A stretch of 64,000 nt of DNA, from contig LYSY01000004.1 of assembly GCA_001657395.1 (NCBI GenBank), positions 1 to 64,000 on the forward strand, in the 5' to 3' direction. The DNA is from Rhodospirillales bacterium BBD 1991-14 (GTDB lineage Bacteria; Pseudomonadota; Alphaproteobacteria; Kiloniellales; Kiloniellaceae). Shown here in pieces: positions 1 to 9,612 of the stretch (position 1 is the first letter of the stretch; every line of letters begins with the position of its first letter). Position numbers and translations under genes: made by a program. The notes under the pieces are model-generated. The model was given only the letters and a program-made list of their open reading frames with translations, made no database searches and was not told where the DNA came from.

Positions 1-131
1 ATCCGGGCATGAAGAAGCTGGTCGGCTCCATCCGCAACGGCGTCGAGACCAAGAGCGGCGGCGGTGGTCACACCACCATCTCCTTCGTCGATGCCACGGT
101 GCAGAGCGCCCAGGTGCCGGTACAGAACTGA
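1..131 (+). CDS. C-terminal fragment of an unrecognised protein
   Basis: An open frame enters from the left edge and ends at TGA 129-131, giving about 42 codons. The tail carries a short Gly run followed by a Thr/Ser/Val-rich beta-like end. No family is recognisable from so short a piece. It is on the same strand as the repeat-protein genes that follow, about 94 bases upstream of the first, so it could belong to the same transcription unit. That it is coding is inferred from codon use and the clean stop. Confidence 0.45.
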   Translation, partial: PGMKKLVGSIRNGVETKSGGGGHTTISFVDATVQSAQVPVQN

Positions 132-224
132 CGCCCGGTGAAGGACAGGGATGGCGGCGGCGGACATCAGAGGTTCGCCGCCACCTCCTTCGATCAGCGT
201 TTTGAAGGGTTACGGGTGCAGGTC

Positions 225-2015
225 ATGACACACTTCCGAGATCGGGTCAGAGACCGTTCGATCTGCCGGGCAATCGTCCTGTCGGCGGCGATGCTTCTGG
301 CCTGCAACCCTTTCTTTTCCACCCCGGCAGCCGGCGCCGATGGCTGCACCAAAACGCCCGCTGCTTCCTGCGTGGATGTGCTGCTCACACAGGCTCTGGC
401 GGCTGCGAAGTCGGTAGAGGACGAGTGGCTGCGCGGCCAGGCTCTGGTCGACGTGGCTTTGGCCCAGGCCAAGGCCGGAGATTTCGATACGGCTCTCGCC
501 ACCGCCAAGGCGATCAGGTCCGGCAGCGCCCGCGCCTTTGCCATGCAGCTCGTCGCCGTGGAGCAGGCCAAAGCCGGCCGCTTCACCGAAGCCACCGCTG
601 CCGCCCGGGCGATCGAAACACCGGAAGACCGGGCTTCGGCTCTCTTTGAGATTGCCAACCACCAGGCCATGTCCGGCCTCTACGAGGCGGCCCACGCCAG
701 CGCGGCGGCGATCGAGAGAGACGGCGCCAGATCCATGGTGCTGTCGCACATCGCGATGATCCAGGCGCAGGCCGGCGACTATGCCGCGGCGCGCGCCAGT
801 GCCGTCGCGGCGGACCGGGAAGATGCCTTGGACGAAGTCCACGACTATATCGCCCGGACGCAGGCGGAGGCCGGCGCGTTCGACGCGGCGCTGGCGACTG
901 CGGATGCCATCGCGCTGGCGCCGCGCCGTGACCATGCCATGGGCTTCATTGTCATAGCCCAGACCCGTGCCGGCGCGATTGCGGAGGCCACGGCCGTGGC
1001 TGCGCGCATCGACAACCTCGTTGGGCGCGGCTCGGCGCAGATGTTTATCGCGGCGGCGCAGAGCAAGGCCGGCGACTTCATGGCGGCGCTGGAAACAGCC
1101 GGTCGCATCGAGATTCTGCAGACGAGGGCGCGCACGCAGTCGCGCATTGCCTCGGATCTTGCCGAAGCGGGTCAGCTCGACCGGGCCCTGGAGGTCGTGC
1201 GCAGCATCGAGATGGTCGACGAGCGCGCCGATGCGCTGCGCCAACTCGCAATGGAAGAGGCCGGGCGCGGCGGGCAGCGTGTGCGTGCGCTGTTTCTGGA
1301 GACCGTTGCCGTCACCGGAAGCATTAACGACCAGCGCACACGGGACTTTCTGCTCAGTCAGGTGATCGTGTCGCAGTCTGCCAGCGGTTACGCCGATCTC
1401 GCACTGGCGACGGCGGCGATGATTGCCGAGGGGGTCATACGGGATGAGGCTTTGAGGGCCGTGGCCGGCGCCCAGATCGAGGGCGGCGATCCGGGCGGTG
1501 CTCTCGTGACGGCCCGCAGCATCGCCTATCCGGAAACGCGCGCGCAGGCCCTGGTCGACATTGCGAAGAAGCATGCCGAGGCCGGCGAAACGGACGCGGC
1601 AGCGGCGGTTTTCTCGGAAGTGCGCGCGCTGGCCGAAGACGTGAGCGCAACTCCGGCGGACGCCTGGATGGCCGACAGGCTGCGCAGCAACCTCTCGGAA
1701 AGCCAGGTGGAATCGGGTTTCGCCGAGGCCGGACTTGCCGAGCTTCGGCGTATCGGCGATGACGCTCTCCGTGCCCGCGCGGCTGCCTACATCGCTCGAC
1801 TGCAGGCCGAGGACGGTGACCTTCAGGGGGCCCTCGCCACGGCGCGCGCGGTCGGTGACGCCAACGCACGCTTCGAGGCGCTCTGGTCCATCGCCATCGC
1901 GCTCGCCAGAGGCGGTGATTTCACCGGCATGTCCGCCGCGGTTCGCGAAGTCGGCGACGGCGCGCTGCGTGCCCGCCTGCTGGCCACAATCGCTGTTGAA
2001 CGCGCAGCGCAGTGA
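225..2015 (+). CDS. Exported 33-residue helical-repeat protein, paralogue 1
   Basis: Encodes 596 aa. I chose ATG 225 because it opens a Sec signal peptide (basic start, hydrophobic stretch, cleavage near TPAAGA); the upstream ATG at 138 adds a non-signal leader. A C-x7-C pair (CTKTPAASC) follows the cleavage site. The rest is an almost gapless series of 33-residue TPR-like units of the type ATA.AI-----RA-AL--IA-AQA-AGD--AAL, so the DNA has a 99-base period with diverged copies. Two longer units interrupt the series. The protein is probably an all-helical periplasmic solenoid for protein or ligand binding; no catalytic motif is visible. First of four adjacent paralogues. Function unknown. Confidence 0.8.
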   Translation: MTHFRDRVRDRSICRAIVLSAAMLLACNPFFSTPAAGADGCTKTPAASCVDVLLTQALAAAKSVEDEWLRGQALVDVALAQAKAGDFDTALATAKAIRSGSARAFAMQLVAVEQAKAGRFTEATAAARAIETPEDRASALFEIANHQAMSGLYEAAHASAAAIERDGARSMVLSHIAMIQAQAGDYAAARASAVAADREDALDEVHDYIARTQAEAGAFDAALATADAIALAPRRDHAMGFIVIAQTRAGAIAEATAVAARIDNLVGRGSAQMFIAAAQSKAGDFMAALETAGRIEILQTRARTQSRIASDLAEAGQLDRALEVVRSIEMVDERADALRQLAMEEAGRGGQRVRALFLETVAVTGSINDQRTRDFLLSQVIVSQSASGYADLALATAAMIAEGVIRDEALRAVAGAQIEGGDPGGALVTARSIAYPETRAQALVDIAKKHAEAGETDAAAAVFSEVRALAEDVSATPADAWMADRLRSNLSESQVESGFAEAGLAELRRIGDDALRARAAAYIARLQAEDGDLQGALATARAVGDANARFEALWSIAIALARGGDFTGMSAAVREVGDGALRARLLATIAVERAAQ

Positions 2016-2067
2016 AGGCGACCCAGCCGGGGTGGTGCGTTTGTGCCTCGCTGCAGATGGAGCGACG

Positions 2068-3903
2068 ATGAGAGAGTCCGGAATGATACCGCCCACCATG
2101 ACGCTGCGCCGCCGGACGCCCTGCTTTCTGGGCCTCGTCACGGCTGCGCTCCTGACCGCGGGCATGGTCGCTGAAGCCCGGGCCGATGACGCCGCGGGCC
2201 CGGAGCCCGGCCTCACGGAGTGCCGCGAAGCACCGGTGACGGATTGCGCGAAGGTTTTCTTGGCTGCGGCGCTGGCGGAGCTCGACTCCATCGCGGAACC
2301 GGCGCAGCGCAGCATGCTTTTGCAGGATGTCGCCAACGGCTTTGCCTGGGCCCGGGACTTCGCTGCCGCGCGTGCCGCGCTTGGGCGCATCGAAGACCCT
2401 GGCGAGCGTGACTTTCGCCTGGCTTTTATCGTCGAGATTCAATCGCGCAGCGGGGACGGGGCGGGCGCCGTCGAGACCGCGCAGTCGATCGCGGACCCGC
2501 AGAGGCGCATTAACTCTCTCGTTCAGGTCGCAAGCGAAGGCGGTCTGCCGGCGACTGCCCAGGCGGCCAAGGACAGCGCGGCGGAGATCGACGACCCCGG
2601 GAGCCGTGCCTGGATGCTCAGCGTGATCGCCATGGGGCAGGCCCAGGTCGGTGACTACGAAGGCGCCCTGACAACGGTGGCAGAGATCCAAGACGGTTCG
2701 ACACGCATGGCGGCACTGGGCTCCGTCGCCAGCGTCATGGCCGATGCCGGCGCCTTCGCCCGGGCCTTGACCCTGACGGAAGACATTGCGATCGAGGGAC
2801 TACGCTTCGCGGCTTTGCACGACATTGCCGCGCGCCAGGCAAAGCAGGCGACCACCGAGGACGCGCTGGAAACGGCCGCGCGGATCAGCGATGCGGCCCT
2901 GCGCAATCAGACCCTGGCGATGGTTGCGGCCGGCGCGGCGGAACGCGGGTCCTTTGACGATGCCGCTTCGGTCGCCCAACGCATTCCGGACGCCGAACGC
3001 CGTGCCTGGGCGCTGGGGGTGATAGCCATGCGCAGGGCGGAGAGTGCCGAGAGCGCCGCCGCCTGGGCCATCCTGGAGATGATCGCAGACACAAGGCACC
3101 GGGCTTTTGCATTCAGCAACGTGGCCTCGGCGCTGGCGTCGGAGGACAAGGGTGAGGCAGCCCGCGCGGCTTTCGCCGAGGCCCGGCGCCTCGCCGAGGG
3201 ACTTGACGATCCCCAGGTCAAAGTCAGCGTTCTGCACCGGATTGCGTCGGCTCAGGCCCAGTTCGGCGACCCGCAAGGGGCCTTGGCCGTCGCCCGCGCG
3301 ATCCAAGATCCGCAGCTTCGCGACGCCTCGCTTTACCACATCGCCACGGCGCAGGTTGCCGCGGAGCAGCCGGACCGCGCGCTGGCCACCGCTTCCGAGG
3401 TTGAGAACCCGGAGAGCCGGGCCAGGATGCTGAGCTACATTGCGGTCGCCCAGGCGAAGGCCGGCAACGACTCTTCGGCTCAGGAACTCTTTGCCGAGGC
3501 GCTCGCGCAGGCCGAGCAGCATGAGGATTCGCAGCAACGCGACTATGCAGTCAGCGAGCTGGTCCTCCGCAAGACGGAGGCCGGGTTCGTCGCGGCTGCA
3601 AGAGACGCCATGGAAAGCATAGCGGACGTCCAGGTGCGCGCCACGGCATCCAGCTTCGTCGCTGCGCGCATTGCAGCCGAGGGCGATGTTGAGGGAGCCC
3701 TTGCCATGATCGCCGCCATTGACGATCCGCAGGCCTTGGCCTCCGCCTGGGACCAGGTTTTGAGCGCAGTCGAAGACCGCGGCAAGGTGGAGGATGCGAT
3801 TGCTCTGTCGGAGGGCGCGGAAAGTGCCGGGCTGCGGGCGCTGGCCCTGGCCGCCGCCGGATCGATGCTGATCCCGGCGCCCAAAGCCCCGCAACAGCAG
3901 TAA
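2068..3903 (+). CDS. Exported 33-residue helical-repeat protein, paralogue 2
   Basis: Encodes 611 aa from ATG 2068, with GGAG five bases upstream; in-frame ATGs at 2083 and 2098 are alternatives. A signal peptide runs to about AEARA, followed by the family C-x7-C pair (CREAPVTDC). The body is the same 33-residue TPR-like repeat as the upstream gene, with longer punctuating units near residues 360-400 and 460-510 (AFAEARRLAEGL, ELFAEALAQAEQ). It lies 52 bases after paralogue 1 and 64 before paralogue 3, consistent with one operon. No enzyme motif is seen; a periplasmic scaffold or binding role is inference. Confidence 0.8.
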   Translation: MRESGMIPPTMTLRRRTPCFLGLVTAALLTAGMVAEARADDAAGPEPGLTECREAPVTDCAKVFLAAALAELDSIAEPAQRSMLLQDVANGFAWARDFAAARAALGRIEDPGERDFRLAFIVEIQSRSGDGAGAVETAQSIADPQRRINSLVQVASEGGLPATAQAAKDSAAEIDDPGSRAWMLSVIAMGQAQVGDYEGALTTVAEIQDGSTRMAALGSVASVMADAGAFARALTLTEDIAIEGLRFAALHDIAARQAKQATTEDALETAARISDAALRNQTLAMVAAGAAERGSFDDAASVAQRIPDAERRAWALGVIAMRRAESAESAAAWAILEMIADTRHRAFAFSNVASALASEDKGEAARAAFAEARRLAEGLDDPQVKVSVLHRIASAQAQFGDPQGALAVARAIQDPQLRDASLYHIATAQVAAEQPDRALATASEVENPESRARMLSYIAVAQAKAGNDSSAQELFAEALAQAEQHEDSQQRDYAVSELVLRKTEAGFVAAARDAMESIADVQVRATASSFVAARIAAEGDVEGALAMIAAIDDPQALASAWDQVLSAVEDRGKVEDAIALSEGAESAGLRALALAAAGSMLIPAPKAPQQQ

Positions 3904-3967
3904 GAGATCATCGTGGCCTTGCGGTCCGGCGCGGCCCGTTATCGACGGAGACAGGAGGAGCCAGAGC

Positions 3968-5773
3968 ATGGCTTACACGCAGCGACGTTACCTGGGCGGA
4001 ATCGTCCTGCTCTCGGGTCTCGCCGTGATGACCGCAATGCTGCAGCCCACTGCAGCCACTGGTGAAGCCATGACCGGCGCACTGACCCTGGAGTCCTGCA
4101 GTGGTGCGCTCGTGCCGCGCTGCACAGCGGTGTTGCTTGCGGAAGCCGAAGCACTTGCCACTGATATCGGCGAACGGGAAAGCCGGGAAGCGGCGCTCTT
4201 GACGATCGCTCGTGCGCGGCTCTCGACCGGAGATTACGCGGGAGCCCGCAGAGCCGCCCAGGGGCTCTCTCAGGTCTGGCAGCGTGACTTCGAAATCGCC
4301 AAGGTCGCGGTTGCCCAGGCAACCGCCGGTGATCTCGCCGGCGCCCGTGAGGCGGCGCGGGACCTGACGGATGGGCAAGCACGGGCAGCCGCCGTGAGCG
4401 GTATCGTCGAGGCGCGGGCCGCCGCCGGCGATCTGGAGGGCGCGGTGGCGGAGGCCGAGGCAATCGGGGATCCGGACCTGCGGGCGACGGCGTTGCGTGG
4501 GATCGTCATTGTCCAGGTTTCCGCCGGCGAGCTGGAGCAGGCCCTGGCTCTCGCGGAGCGTTTGGGGGGCGCCGCGCTCGGCACCGAGGCCGCGCGCCTG
4601 ATCGCCATGGCGCAGGCCGACGGCGGAAACTTCGGCGCCGCCCTGGCGATAGCGGCTGCGGCCGACGACCCGGGGCAGCGCGACTTCCTTTACCGCTACG
4701 TCGCGCGCAGCCAGGCCGATCGCGGCGCCATCGAAGATGCCCGCAGCACGGCTGCCTTGCTGAACGAACCCAACGCGCGGGCTTCCGCGCTGGGGCATGT
4801 CGCCGCGGCCGAGGCCAGGGGCGGCGACGTCACGGCGGCGCTTGCGACCGCGCGGGACATTGCGGTCGGCGAACATCAGAACTGGGCGCTGACCCGCATC
4901 GCCTCAGTGCAGGGGCAGGCGGGGGACACCGCTGCCGCACTCTCCACCATCCGGCTTGTCGGCGACGGCTGCCGCCGCGCCGAGGCTTTGCGCGGTCTAG
5001 CCCTGATGCTGGCGGCCGAAGGTGCGGAGGAGTCTGCCCGGGCGGTCTTTGACGAGGCGGTCGCAGCGGCAGACTGCAACGGCGATACCCGCACCGCCGA
5101 CATGACCCTGAACCGCATTGTCGCGGCACAGGCGGAGGCAGGGTACATCGCTTCGGCTCGCACGACCGCGCAAGGTATTGGCGATCCGATCGTCAATGAC
5201 GCGGCGCTCAACATCATCGCCACCACCCTGGCCCAGTCGGGCGAGTCAGAGGCAGCGATTGCAACGGCCCGGCAACTCAGGAACGACGACCTTCGCTGGA
5301 GCCTGCTGCGCCACATTGCGGAACTGCGCGCCCAGGCCGGCGACGCGGCGACGGCAGAGATGTTGTTCGATGAGATCCGCGTGCAGGCGGACTCGCTGGA
5401 CGCGGTCGCGCGCGATAATCTGCTGCTCAACCTCTCCGGAAGCGAGGCGCGGGCCGGATTCTTTGCCGTGGCGCGGACGAACGTGGAAGATATCGAAAAT
5501 GCTGCAATGCGCGCCTCTGCGCAGACGACGCTGGCCCGGTTCCAGGCCGACGGCGGCGACCTGCGCGGCGCCCTGGCGGTCGCCTCGTCCATTGCCGATG
5601 AACGCTTGCGTGCCGACACCATCGGCGAGGTCGTGGTTGCCGGCGCGAAGGCGGGCGACGCGGAGGCGGCCCTGGCGACAGTCCATATGCTTGAGGACCG
5701 GGCAGCCAAGGTCGCAGTGCTCAGCTACAGTGCCGAGGCTCTTCACTTCGCTGCCGAGCCGGAGCAGCCATGA
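3968..5773 (+). CDS. Exported 33-residue helical-repeat protein, paralogue 3
   Basis: Encodes 601 aa from ATG 3968, preceded by a good AGGAGG-like site. The N-terminal signal has a long hydrophobic core (YLGGIVLLSGLAVM) and is followed by the C-x7-C pair CSGALVPRC. The remainder is 33-residue alpha-hairpin repeats ending in AGD--AAL/GAL, plus two longer units (AVFDEAVAAAD, MLFDEIRVQAD). One such unit region has additional Cys residues (CRRAE, DCNGD) not shared by the paralogues. Its stop overlaps the start of paralogue 4 (ATGA), which argues for translational coupling. Function unknown. Confidence 0.8.
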   Translation: MAYTQRRYLGGIVLLSGLAVMTAMLQPTAATGEAMTGALTLESCSGALVPRCTAVLLAEAEALATDIGERESREAALLTIARARLSTGDYAGARRAAQGLSQVWQRDFEIAKVAVAQATAGDLAGAREAARDLTDGQARAAAVSGIVEARAAAGDLEGAVAEAEAIGDPDLRATALRGIVIVQVSAGELEQALALAERLGGAALGTEAARLIAMAQADGGNFGAALAIAAAADDPGQRDFLYRYVARSQADRGAIEDARSTAALLNEPNARASALGHVAAAEARGGDVTAALATARDIAVGEHQNWALTRIASVQGQAGDTAAALSTIRLVGDGCRRAEALRGLALMLAAEGAEESARAVFDEAVAAADCNGDTRTADMTLNRIVAAQAEAGYIASARTTAQGIGDPIVNDAALNIIATTLAQSGESEAAIATARQLRNDDLRWSLLRHIAELRAQAGDAATAEMLFDEIRVQADSLDAVARDNLLLNLSGSEARAGFFAVARTNVEDIENAAMRASAQTTLARFQADGGDLRGALAVASSIADERLRADTIGEVVVAGAKAGDAEAALATVHMLEDRAAKVAVLSYSAEALHFAAEPEQP

Positions 5774-7614
5774 CGGACCCGGCCGGCGCAACGGCTCTTC
5801 GGCATCCGGGCCTTCCGCTCCTGCTCGCGCTTGCCGTCTGCCTGGGCGCAACCCCTTCAGCCGCCCGCAGCGCCCCGCCCGACTGCTTTCAGCAGCCTGG
5901 CCAACATTGCATCGAGACGCTGCGCAATCTGGTAGAGGCTTCGGTGCGCGAGATCGGAGATGAGGGGCGGAGGCTGCGGGTCCAGGGCCAGGTGGCCATG
6001 GCGTTGGCCGAATTCGGCGATTCCGCCGCTGCGCTCGACGCCGCCGCGGCGATCCCCGATGACGATGAGCGCGCCAAGGCGCTGCGCTTCATCGCCTGGC
6101 AGCAATTGGACAGGCGCGACATCGAAGGGGCCGCGGCGACGGTGCGCCTGATCGCAAACCCGATTCTCCGGGACGACGTACTGCGCTCGATCGCCGGGTC
6201 CCGGGCCCGCTTCGGCAATGTGGGTGCCGCCCTGGCGACCGCAGAGACGATCGGGGCCGACTACACCCGGGACTACGCCTTGGCGGACATCGCCCACGCC
6301 CGGGCCAAGAACGGCGATCTGCAAGGCGCCTTCACGATCGTCAGCGGCATCAAGCGGGCCGGCCTGCGCGCTGCGGTCATCTCAGACCTTGCAGCCCTAC
6401 GCGTAAAGGCCGGCGATGTGGAGGCGGCCCTGGCTGCGGTCAGACGCATTGAAGACGAGGAAGCCAGGGTCGCCGCGCTCGGGCGGGTGGCCGAGCTTGT
6501 GCTGGCGAACGGGGATCGGGACGGGACCCTTGCGATCCTGGCGGAGGCATCCGTGCTCGCTCAGGGTATCGCCGGGACGGAGCAGCGCGATGCCGCGCTG
6601 CTGACGGTCGTCATGGGTAAGACAGCCGCCGGGTTTCCCGTCAGCGCCTTTGCAGATGTCATTCTCATCAGCGACCCGGAGCAGTCCGCGCGCGGCTTCA
6701 TTCACATCGCCGCTGCGCATGCGCGGCTGGGCGAGACCCAGGCCGCCCTCAAGACTTTCGACGTCGTTCTTGAAAGCGCGGGAACCGTTGCCGAGGAGCG
6801 GCAGCGCGATGTGCTCCGGGTTCGTCTGGCCGTCGCCGAGGCGGCGGCGGGCTATGCCGAAAGGGCCGGCAGCACCGCGGCGGGCATCTCCAATCAGGCG
6901 ATCCGCGACAACAGTCTCTACGAAGTGTCGGCGACCCTGGCCAATGCCGGCGATCCTGAAGACGCTGCGATGGCTGCGGCTGCGATCGGCAATGCGGCGA
7001 CGCGGGCCGAGGTCCTTGTTCTGATTGCAAGGTCGGTCGCCAGGGCGGGCGATAGCCAGCGCGCCCGCGTGCTTCTGAACGAGGCCGTCGGCACCGCTCG
7101 GCAGCACCAAGACGAAACGCAGCGTACAGCCGCTCTGCTGCGTGCCACAGAGGCGCAGGTGGCGACGGCGTTTCTGGCAGACGCTTTGATAACCGCACGG
7201 GGAATCGAATCCGGCCGCCACCGGGCGCTGGCGCTGGAGACGGTCGCCAGCCGCCTCTCCGCATCCGGCGACCATGATGGTGCCCGGCGCCTGCTGGCTG
7301 AGGCGCAGGGCGCCGTCTCGGACTTGCCGGACGCCGACGACCGCTTCGATGCCCTGCGCGGCGTTGCGTCCATGCAGGTCCGCGCCGGCTACGCCGACAT
7401 GGCGGCCGCCACCGCGGAAGCCATCTCGGATGACGACCATCAGGCCTTCGCCTTGGGGGCGGTTGCCGCCGTGCAGCTCCGCCGGAGAGATTTCGTCGGC
7501 GCCCGCGCGACGGTCCTGCGGATGCGCGACGCGGCGGCGCGCCGGGAGATGCAGATCCGGGTGGCCCTGGACCTGATGGAACACATTCTGACAGACGCTG
7601 CGCCCGAACAGTGA
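5770..7614 (+). CDS. Exported 33-residue helical-repeat protein, paralogue 4
   Basis: Encodes 614 aa. The ATG overlaps the stop of paralogue 3 by four bases. The signal peptide has the hydrophobic core LPLLLALAVCLGA, then the family C-x7-C pair CFQQPGQHC. Repeats are as in its three neighbours, with three longer punctuating units (AILAEASVLAQ, TFDVVLESAG, VLLNEAVGTARQ). It ends 23 bases before the convergent minus-strand operon. Duplication of one ancestral gene explains the four-gene block; the copies are now clearly diverged rather than recent. Confidence 0.8.
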   Translation: MTDPAGATALRHPGLPLLLALAVCLGATPSAARSAPPDCFQQPGQHCIETLRNLVEASVREIGDEGRRLRVQGQVAMALAEFGDSAAALDAAAAIPDDDERAKALRFIAWQQLDRRDIEGAAATVRLIANPILRDDVLRSIAGSRARFGNVGAALATAETIGADYTRDYALADIAHARAKNGDLQGAFTIVSGIKRAGLRAAVISDLAALRVKAGDVEAALAAVRRIEDEEARVAALGRVAELVLANGDRDGTLAILAEASVLAQGIAGTEQRDAALLTVVMGKTAAGFPVSAFADVILISDPEQSARGFIHIAAAHARLGETQAALKTFDVVLESAGTVAEERQRDVLRVRLAVAEAAAGYAERAGSTAAGISNQAIRDNSLYEVSATLANAGDPEDAAMAAAAIGNAATRAEVLVLIARSVARAGDSQRARVLLNEAVGTARQHQDETQRTAALLRATEAQVATAFLADALITARGIESGRHRALALETVASRLSASGDHDGARRLLAEAQGAVSDLPDADDRFDALRGVASMQVRAGYADMAAATAEAISDDDHQAFALGAVAAVQLRRRDFVGARATVLRMRDAAARREMQIRVALDLMEHILTDAAPEQ

Positions 7615-7636
7615 CCGGTCTGCCGTCGGGCTTTGC

Positions 7637-8506
7637 CTAGAAGTCCAGCTCCATCCAGACGGGCCGGTGGTCGGAGCCGTTGGCCGCTTCGTCGATCCAG
7701 CAGCGGCGCACGCGCGCGGCCAGGCTTCCGGACACGAAGATGTGGTCGATGCGGGCCGGATGGTTGGGGTGGCTCGAGGCGTCACTGCGGCCGTTGCCGG
7801 CGATGTCCCAGGCATCGACCAGGCCTTCGGGGCTGTAGAGGCGGCCGTAGCGTCCGGCATCGGGGCCGAGGAAGCGGTCGTACTCGACGGAATCAGGCTC
7901 GAAGTTCAGGTCCCCGGCCAGCACGATCTCCCGCGGCATGGGCAGCGGCCCGCCTTCGGTCCAGCCGGCCTCGGGGTTCGGGTGGGACCCGCACCATGCG
8001 CCACCCTCCGCCGGCGCGCGCTCGAGGATCGCCAGGATCGCGTCGATCTGCGGCAGGCGTGTGGCGCTGCAGAGATGACTCAGGTGCACGGAGTAAAAGC
8101 GGACCGGGGCTCCGCCCGCCGGCGCGATGACGGCCTCCAGAAGGCCCTGTTGGATGCTGTGCTGATTCAGCAATGCGCGCTTCGGCAGCGGAAAGTTCCG
8201 CGACGAGAGGACCGGCGCGCGCGACAGGATCATCGTTCCGAACTGGCGGCGGCGGTTCACCAGGCCGCTGCCGTTGGCGCGGTAACTGGCGTCGACATCC
8301 AGATTGGCGCCGTAGACCCAGTGGTAGTCGCCGAGCAGCCGGGCCAGCTCTTCGGCCTGATCGACCATGCCGGAGCGCTGCCAGAAGCGTTCCACCTCCT
8401 GCAGGGCGATGACGTCGGCGCCATCGACCTCGCGGGCGATGCGCGCCAGGTCGAAGCGCCCGTCCTCGCCCAGTCCGTATTGAATGTTGTAGGTGACGAC
8501 TCTCAT
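7637..8506 (-). CDS. Endonuclease/exonuclease/phosphatase-fold hydrolase (distal)
   Basis: Encodes 289 aa. Family signatures are all present: YNIQYG at the N-terminus, the metal-binding Glu in ALQEVE, the catalytic pair in AGDLNFEPDS, IDHIF, and the C-terminal SDHRPVW. The fold covers Mg-dependent phosphodiesterases and phosphatases acting on nucleic acids, phosphoinositides or sphingomyelin. There is no signal peptide, so it is probably cytoplasmic. The start overlaps the stop of the preceding homologue (ATGA). Last gene of the importer operon, which suggests it processes an imported phosphodiester or organophosphate; this is inference. Confidence 0.75.
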   Translation of the reverse strand: MRVVTYNIQYGLGEDGRFDLARIAREVDGADVIALQEVERFWQRSGMVDQAEELARLLGDYHWVYGANLDVDASYRANGSGLVNRRRQFGTMILSRAPVLSSRNFPLPKRALLNQHSIQQGLLEAVIAPAGGAPVRFYSVHLSHLCSATRLPQIDAILAILERAPAEGGAWCGSHPNPEAGWTEGGPLPMPREIVLAGDLNFEPDSVEYDRFLGPDAGRYGRLYSPEGLVDAWDIAGNGRSDASSHPNHPARIDHIFVSGSLAARVRRCWIDEAANGSDHRPVWMELDF

Positions 8507-9612
8507 GGCAGGCTCACGGTAACGGCAAGGGCTTCGTGGTCGGAGATCGCATCGCCCTGACGGTCGACCGCCGCGACGATGGCGGGGTCTGTGGTGACAA
8601 GGCCGCGGGTGAAGAACCAGTCGATCTTGATATGCGGCGGTGCCGGCGTTCCGTCCGGGCGGGTTCGGGTTGTCGGCGCTGCCTCCAGGTTGCAGGACGT
8701 CCAGTCGTAGCCCTGGGCATGCGCCACCTCGAAGAGCGGCTCGAAAGCTTCGGGGCGGAGAAAGCGGCCCGGTGTTTCCTCCGCGAGGCGCCGGCGCAGA
8801 CTGTGGTAGGCGGGATCGTTCCGCTCCAAGGTATTGGTGTTGAAGTCGCCGCCGATGATCACCGGCGCGCCCGGTGCGTAGGCCTCGATGGCGTCCAGCA
8901 GCACGCCCATCTGCTGCGCGCGATGCGCCGGGCCGGAGTGGCTTTCGAAGTGAACGGCAGCCAGGGTGATCGGCGTTCCCGCCAGGTCCAAGGTCGCCAG
9001 CACGGCCATGCGGCCACCGATCCGCACCTCTCCCTTGAAGCGCTTCTGCCACCATGTGCCGCTGTTTTCCAGCCGCAGCAGGGCCGGGCGCCGCAGAGGG
9101 TACGGGGACAGCAGACCGCCACCATGCAGACCACGGGCATTGTCCTCGCCGCCGTGCCAGACACGTTCGCGTTCGTCGCCCAGCGACAGCTCGATGAACT
9201 CCACCGCGAAGACATAGCCCTGATCCAGGTAGTCCGCCAGGTCGCGCAATGTGTGGCGCTGGCCGGAGCGGGCCATGCCCAGATCGAGTTCGGTCAGTAA
9301 ACAAACATCGGGTTTCACGCGGCGCAGCAGTTCGCCGGAGTCTTCGATGTACTTGCCCCGTTCAACGTTCCAGGAGACGACACGCAGGCTTTGCTTCGGG
9401 AGGCTCTCGGCTGCGGGTTCCCGCACCTCGAGCTGGCGCAGCAGCGGCCAGGCCTCGAAGAGCGCCGCGTGCTCGGGCGGGTCGGGCGGCAGCGCCAGAT
9501 AGCCCCTGCGCGCCGGCAGGTCGGGCCCCTGCAGCTCCGCCACACAGTCATAGGACAGACGCTCGGCGGCCTGCAGACCGGCAAGGGAGAGGGCGCGGTC
9601 CTCGTCAGGCAT
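8503..9612 (-). CDS. Endonuclease/exonuclease/phosphatase-fold hydrolase (proximal)
   Basis: Encodes 369 aa from ATG 9612, which overlaps the end of the ABC ATPase gene by 8 bases; a longer reading lacks a good start. An N-terminal extension of about 80 residues precedes the catalytic domain. Visible motifs are VVSWNVERG, LLTELDLG, IIGGDFNTNT, IKIDWFFTR and ISDHEALAV, matching the EEP metal and catalytic positions. It lacks a signal peptide. Close pairing with a second EEP enzyme directly after a Ugp-type ATPase suggests a two-step breakdown of the imported substrate (inference). Confidence 0.75.
   Translation of the reverse strand: MPDEDRALSLAGLQAAERLSYDCVAELQGPDLPARRGYLALPPDPPEHAALFEAWPLLRQLEVREPAAESLPKQSLRVVSWNVERGKYIEDSGELLRRVKPDVCLLTELDLGMARSGQRHTLRDLADYLDQGYVFAVEFIELSLGDERERVWHGGEDNARGLHGGGLLSPYPLRRPALLRLENSGTWWQKRFKGEVRIGGRMAVLATLDLAGTPITLAAVHFESHSGPAHRAQQMGVLLDAIEAYAPGAPVIIGGDFNTNTLERNDPAYHSLRRRLAEETPGRFLRPEAFEPLFEVAHAQGYDWTSCNLEAAPTTRTRPDGTPAPPHIKIDWFFTRGLVTTDPAIVAAVDRQGDAISDHEALAVTVSLP

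Noticed and set aside
225-7614. CRISPR or satellite-like DNA repeats with a 99-base period
   Set aside because: The period comes from diverged 33-residue protein repeats. The DNA copies are not near-identical and are coding throughout.
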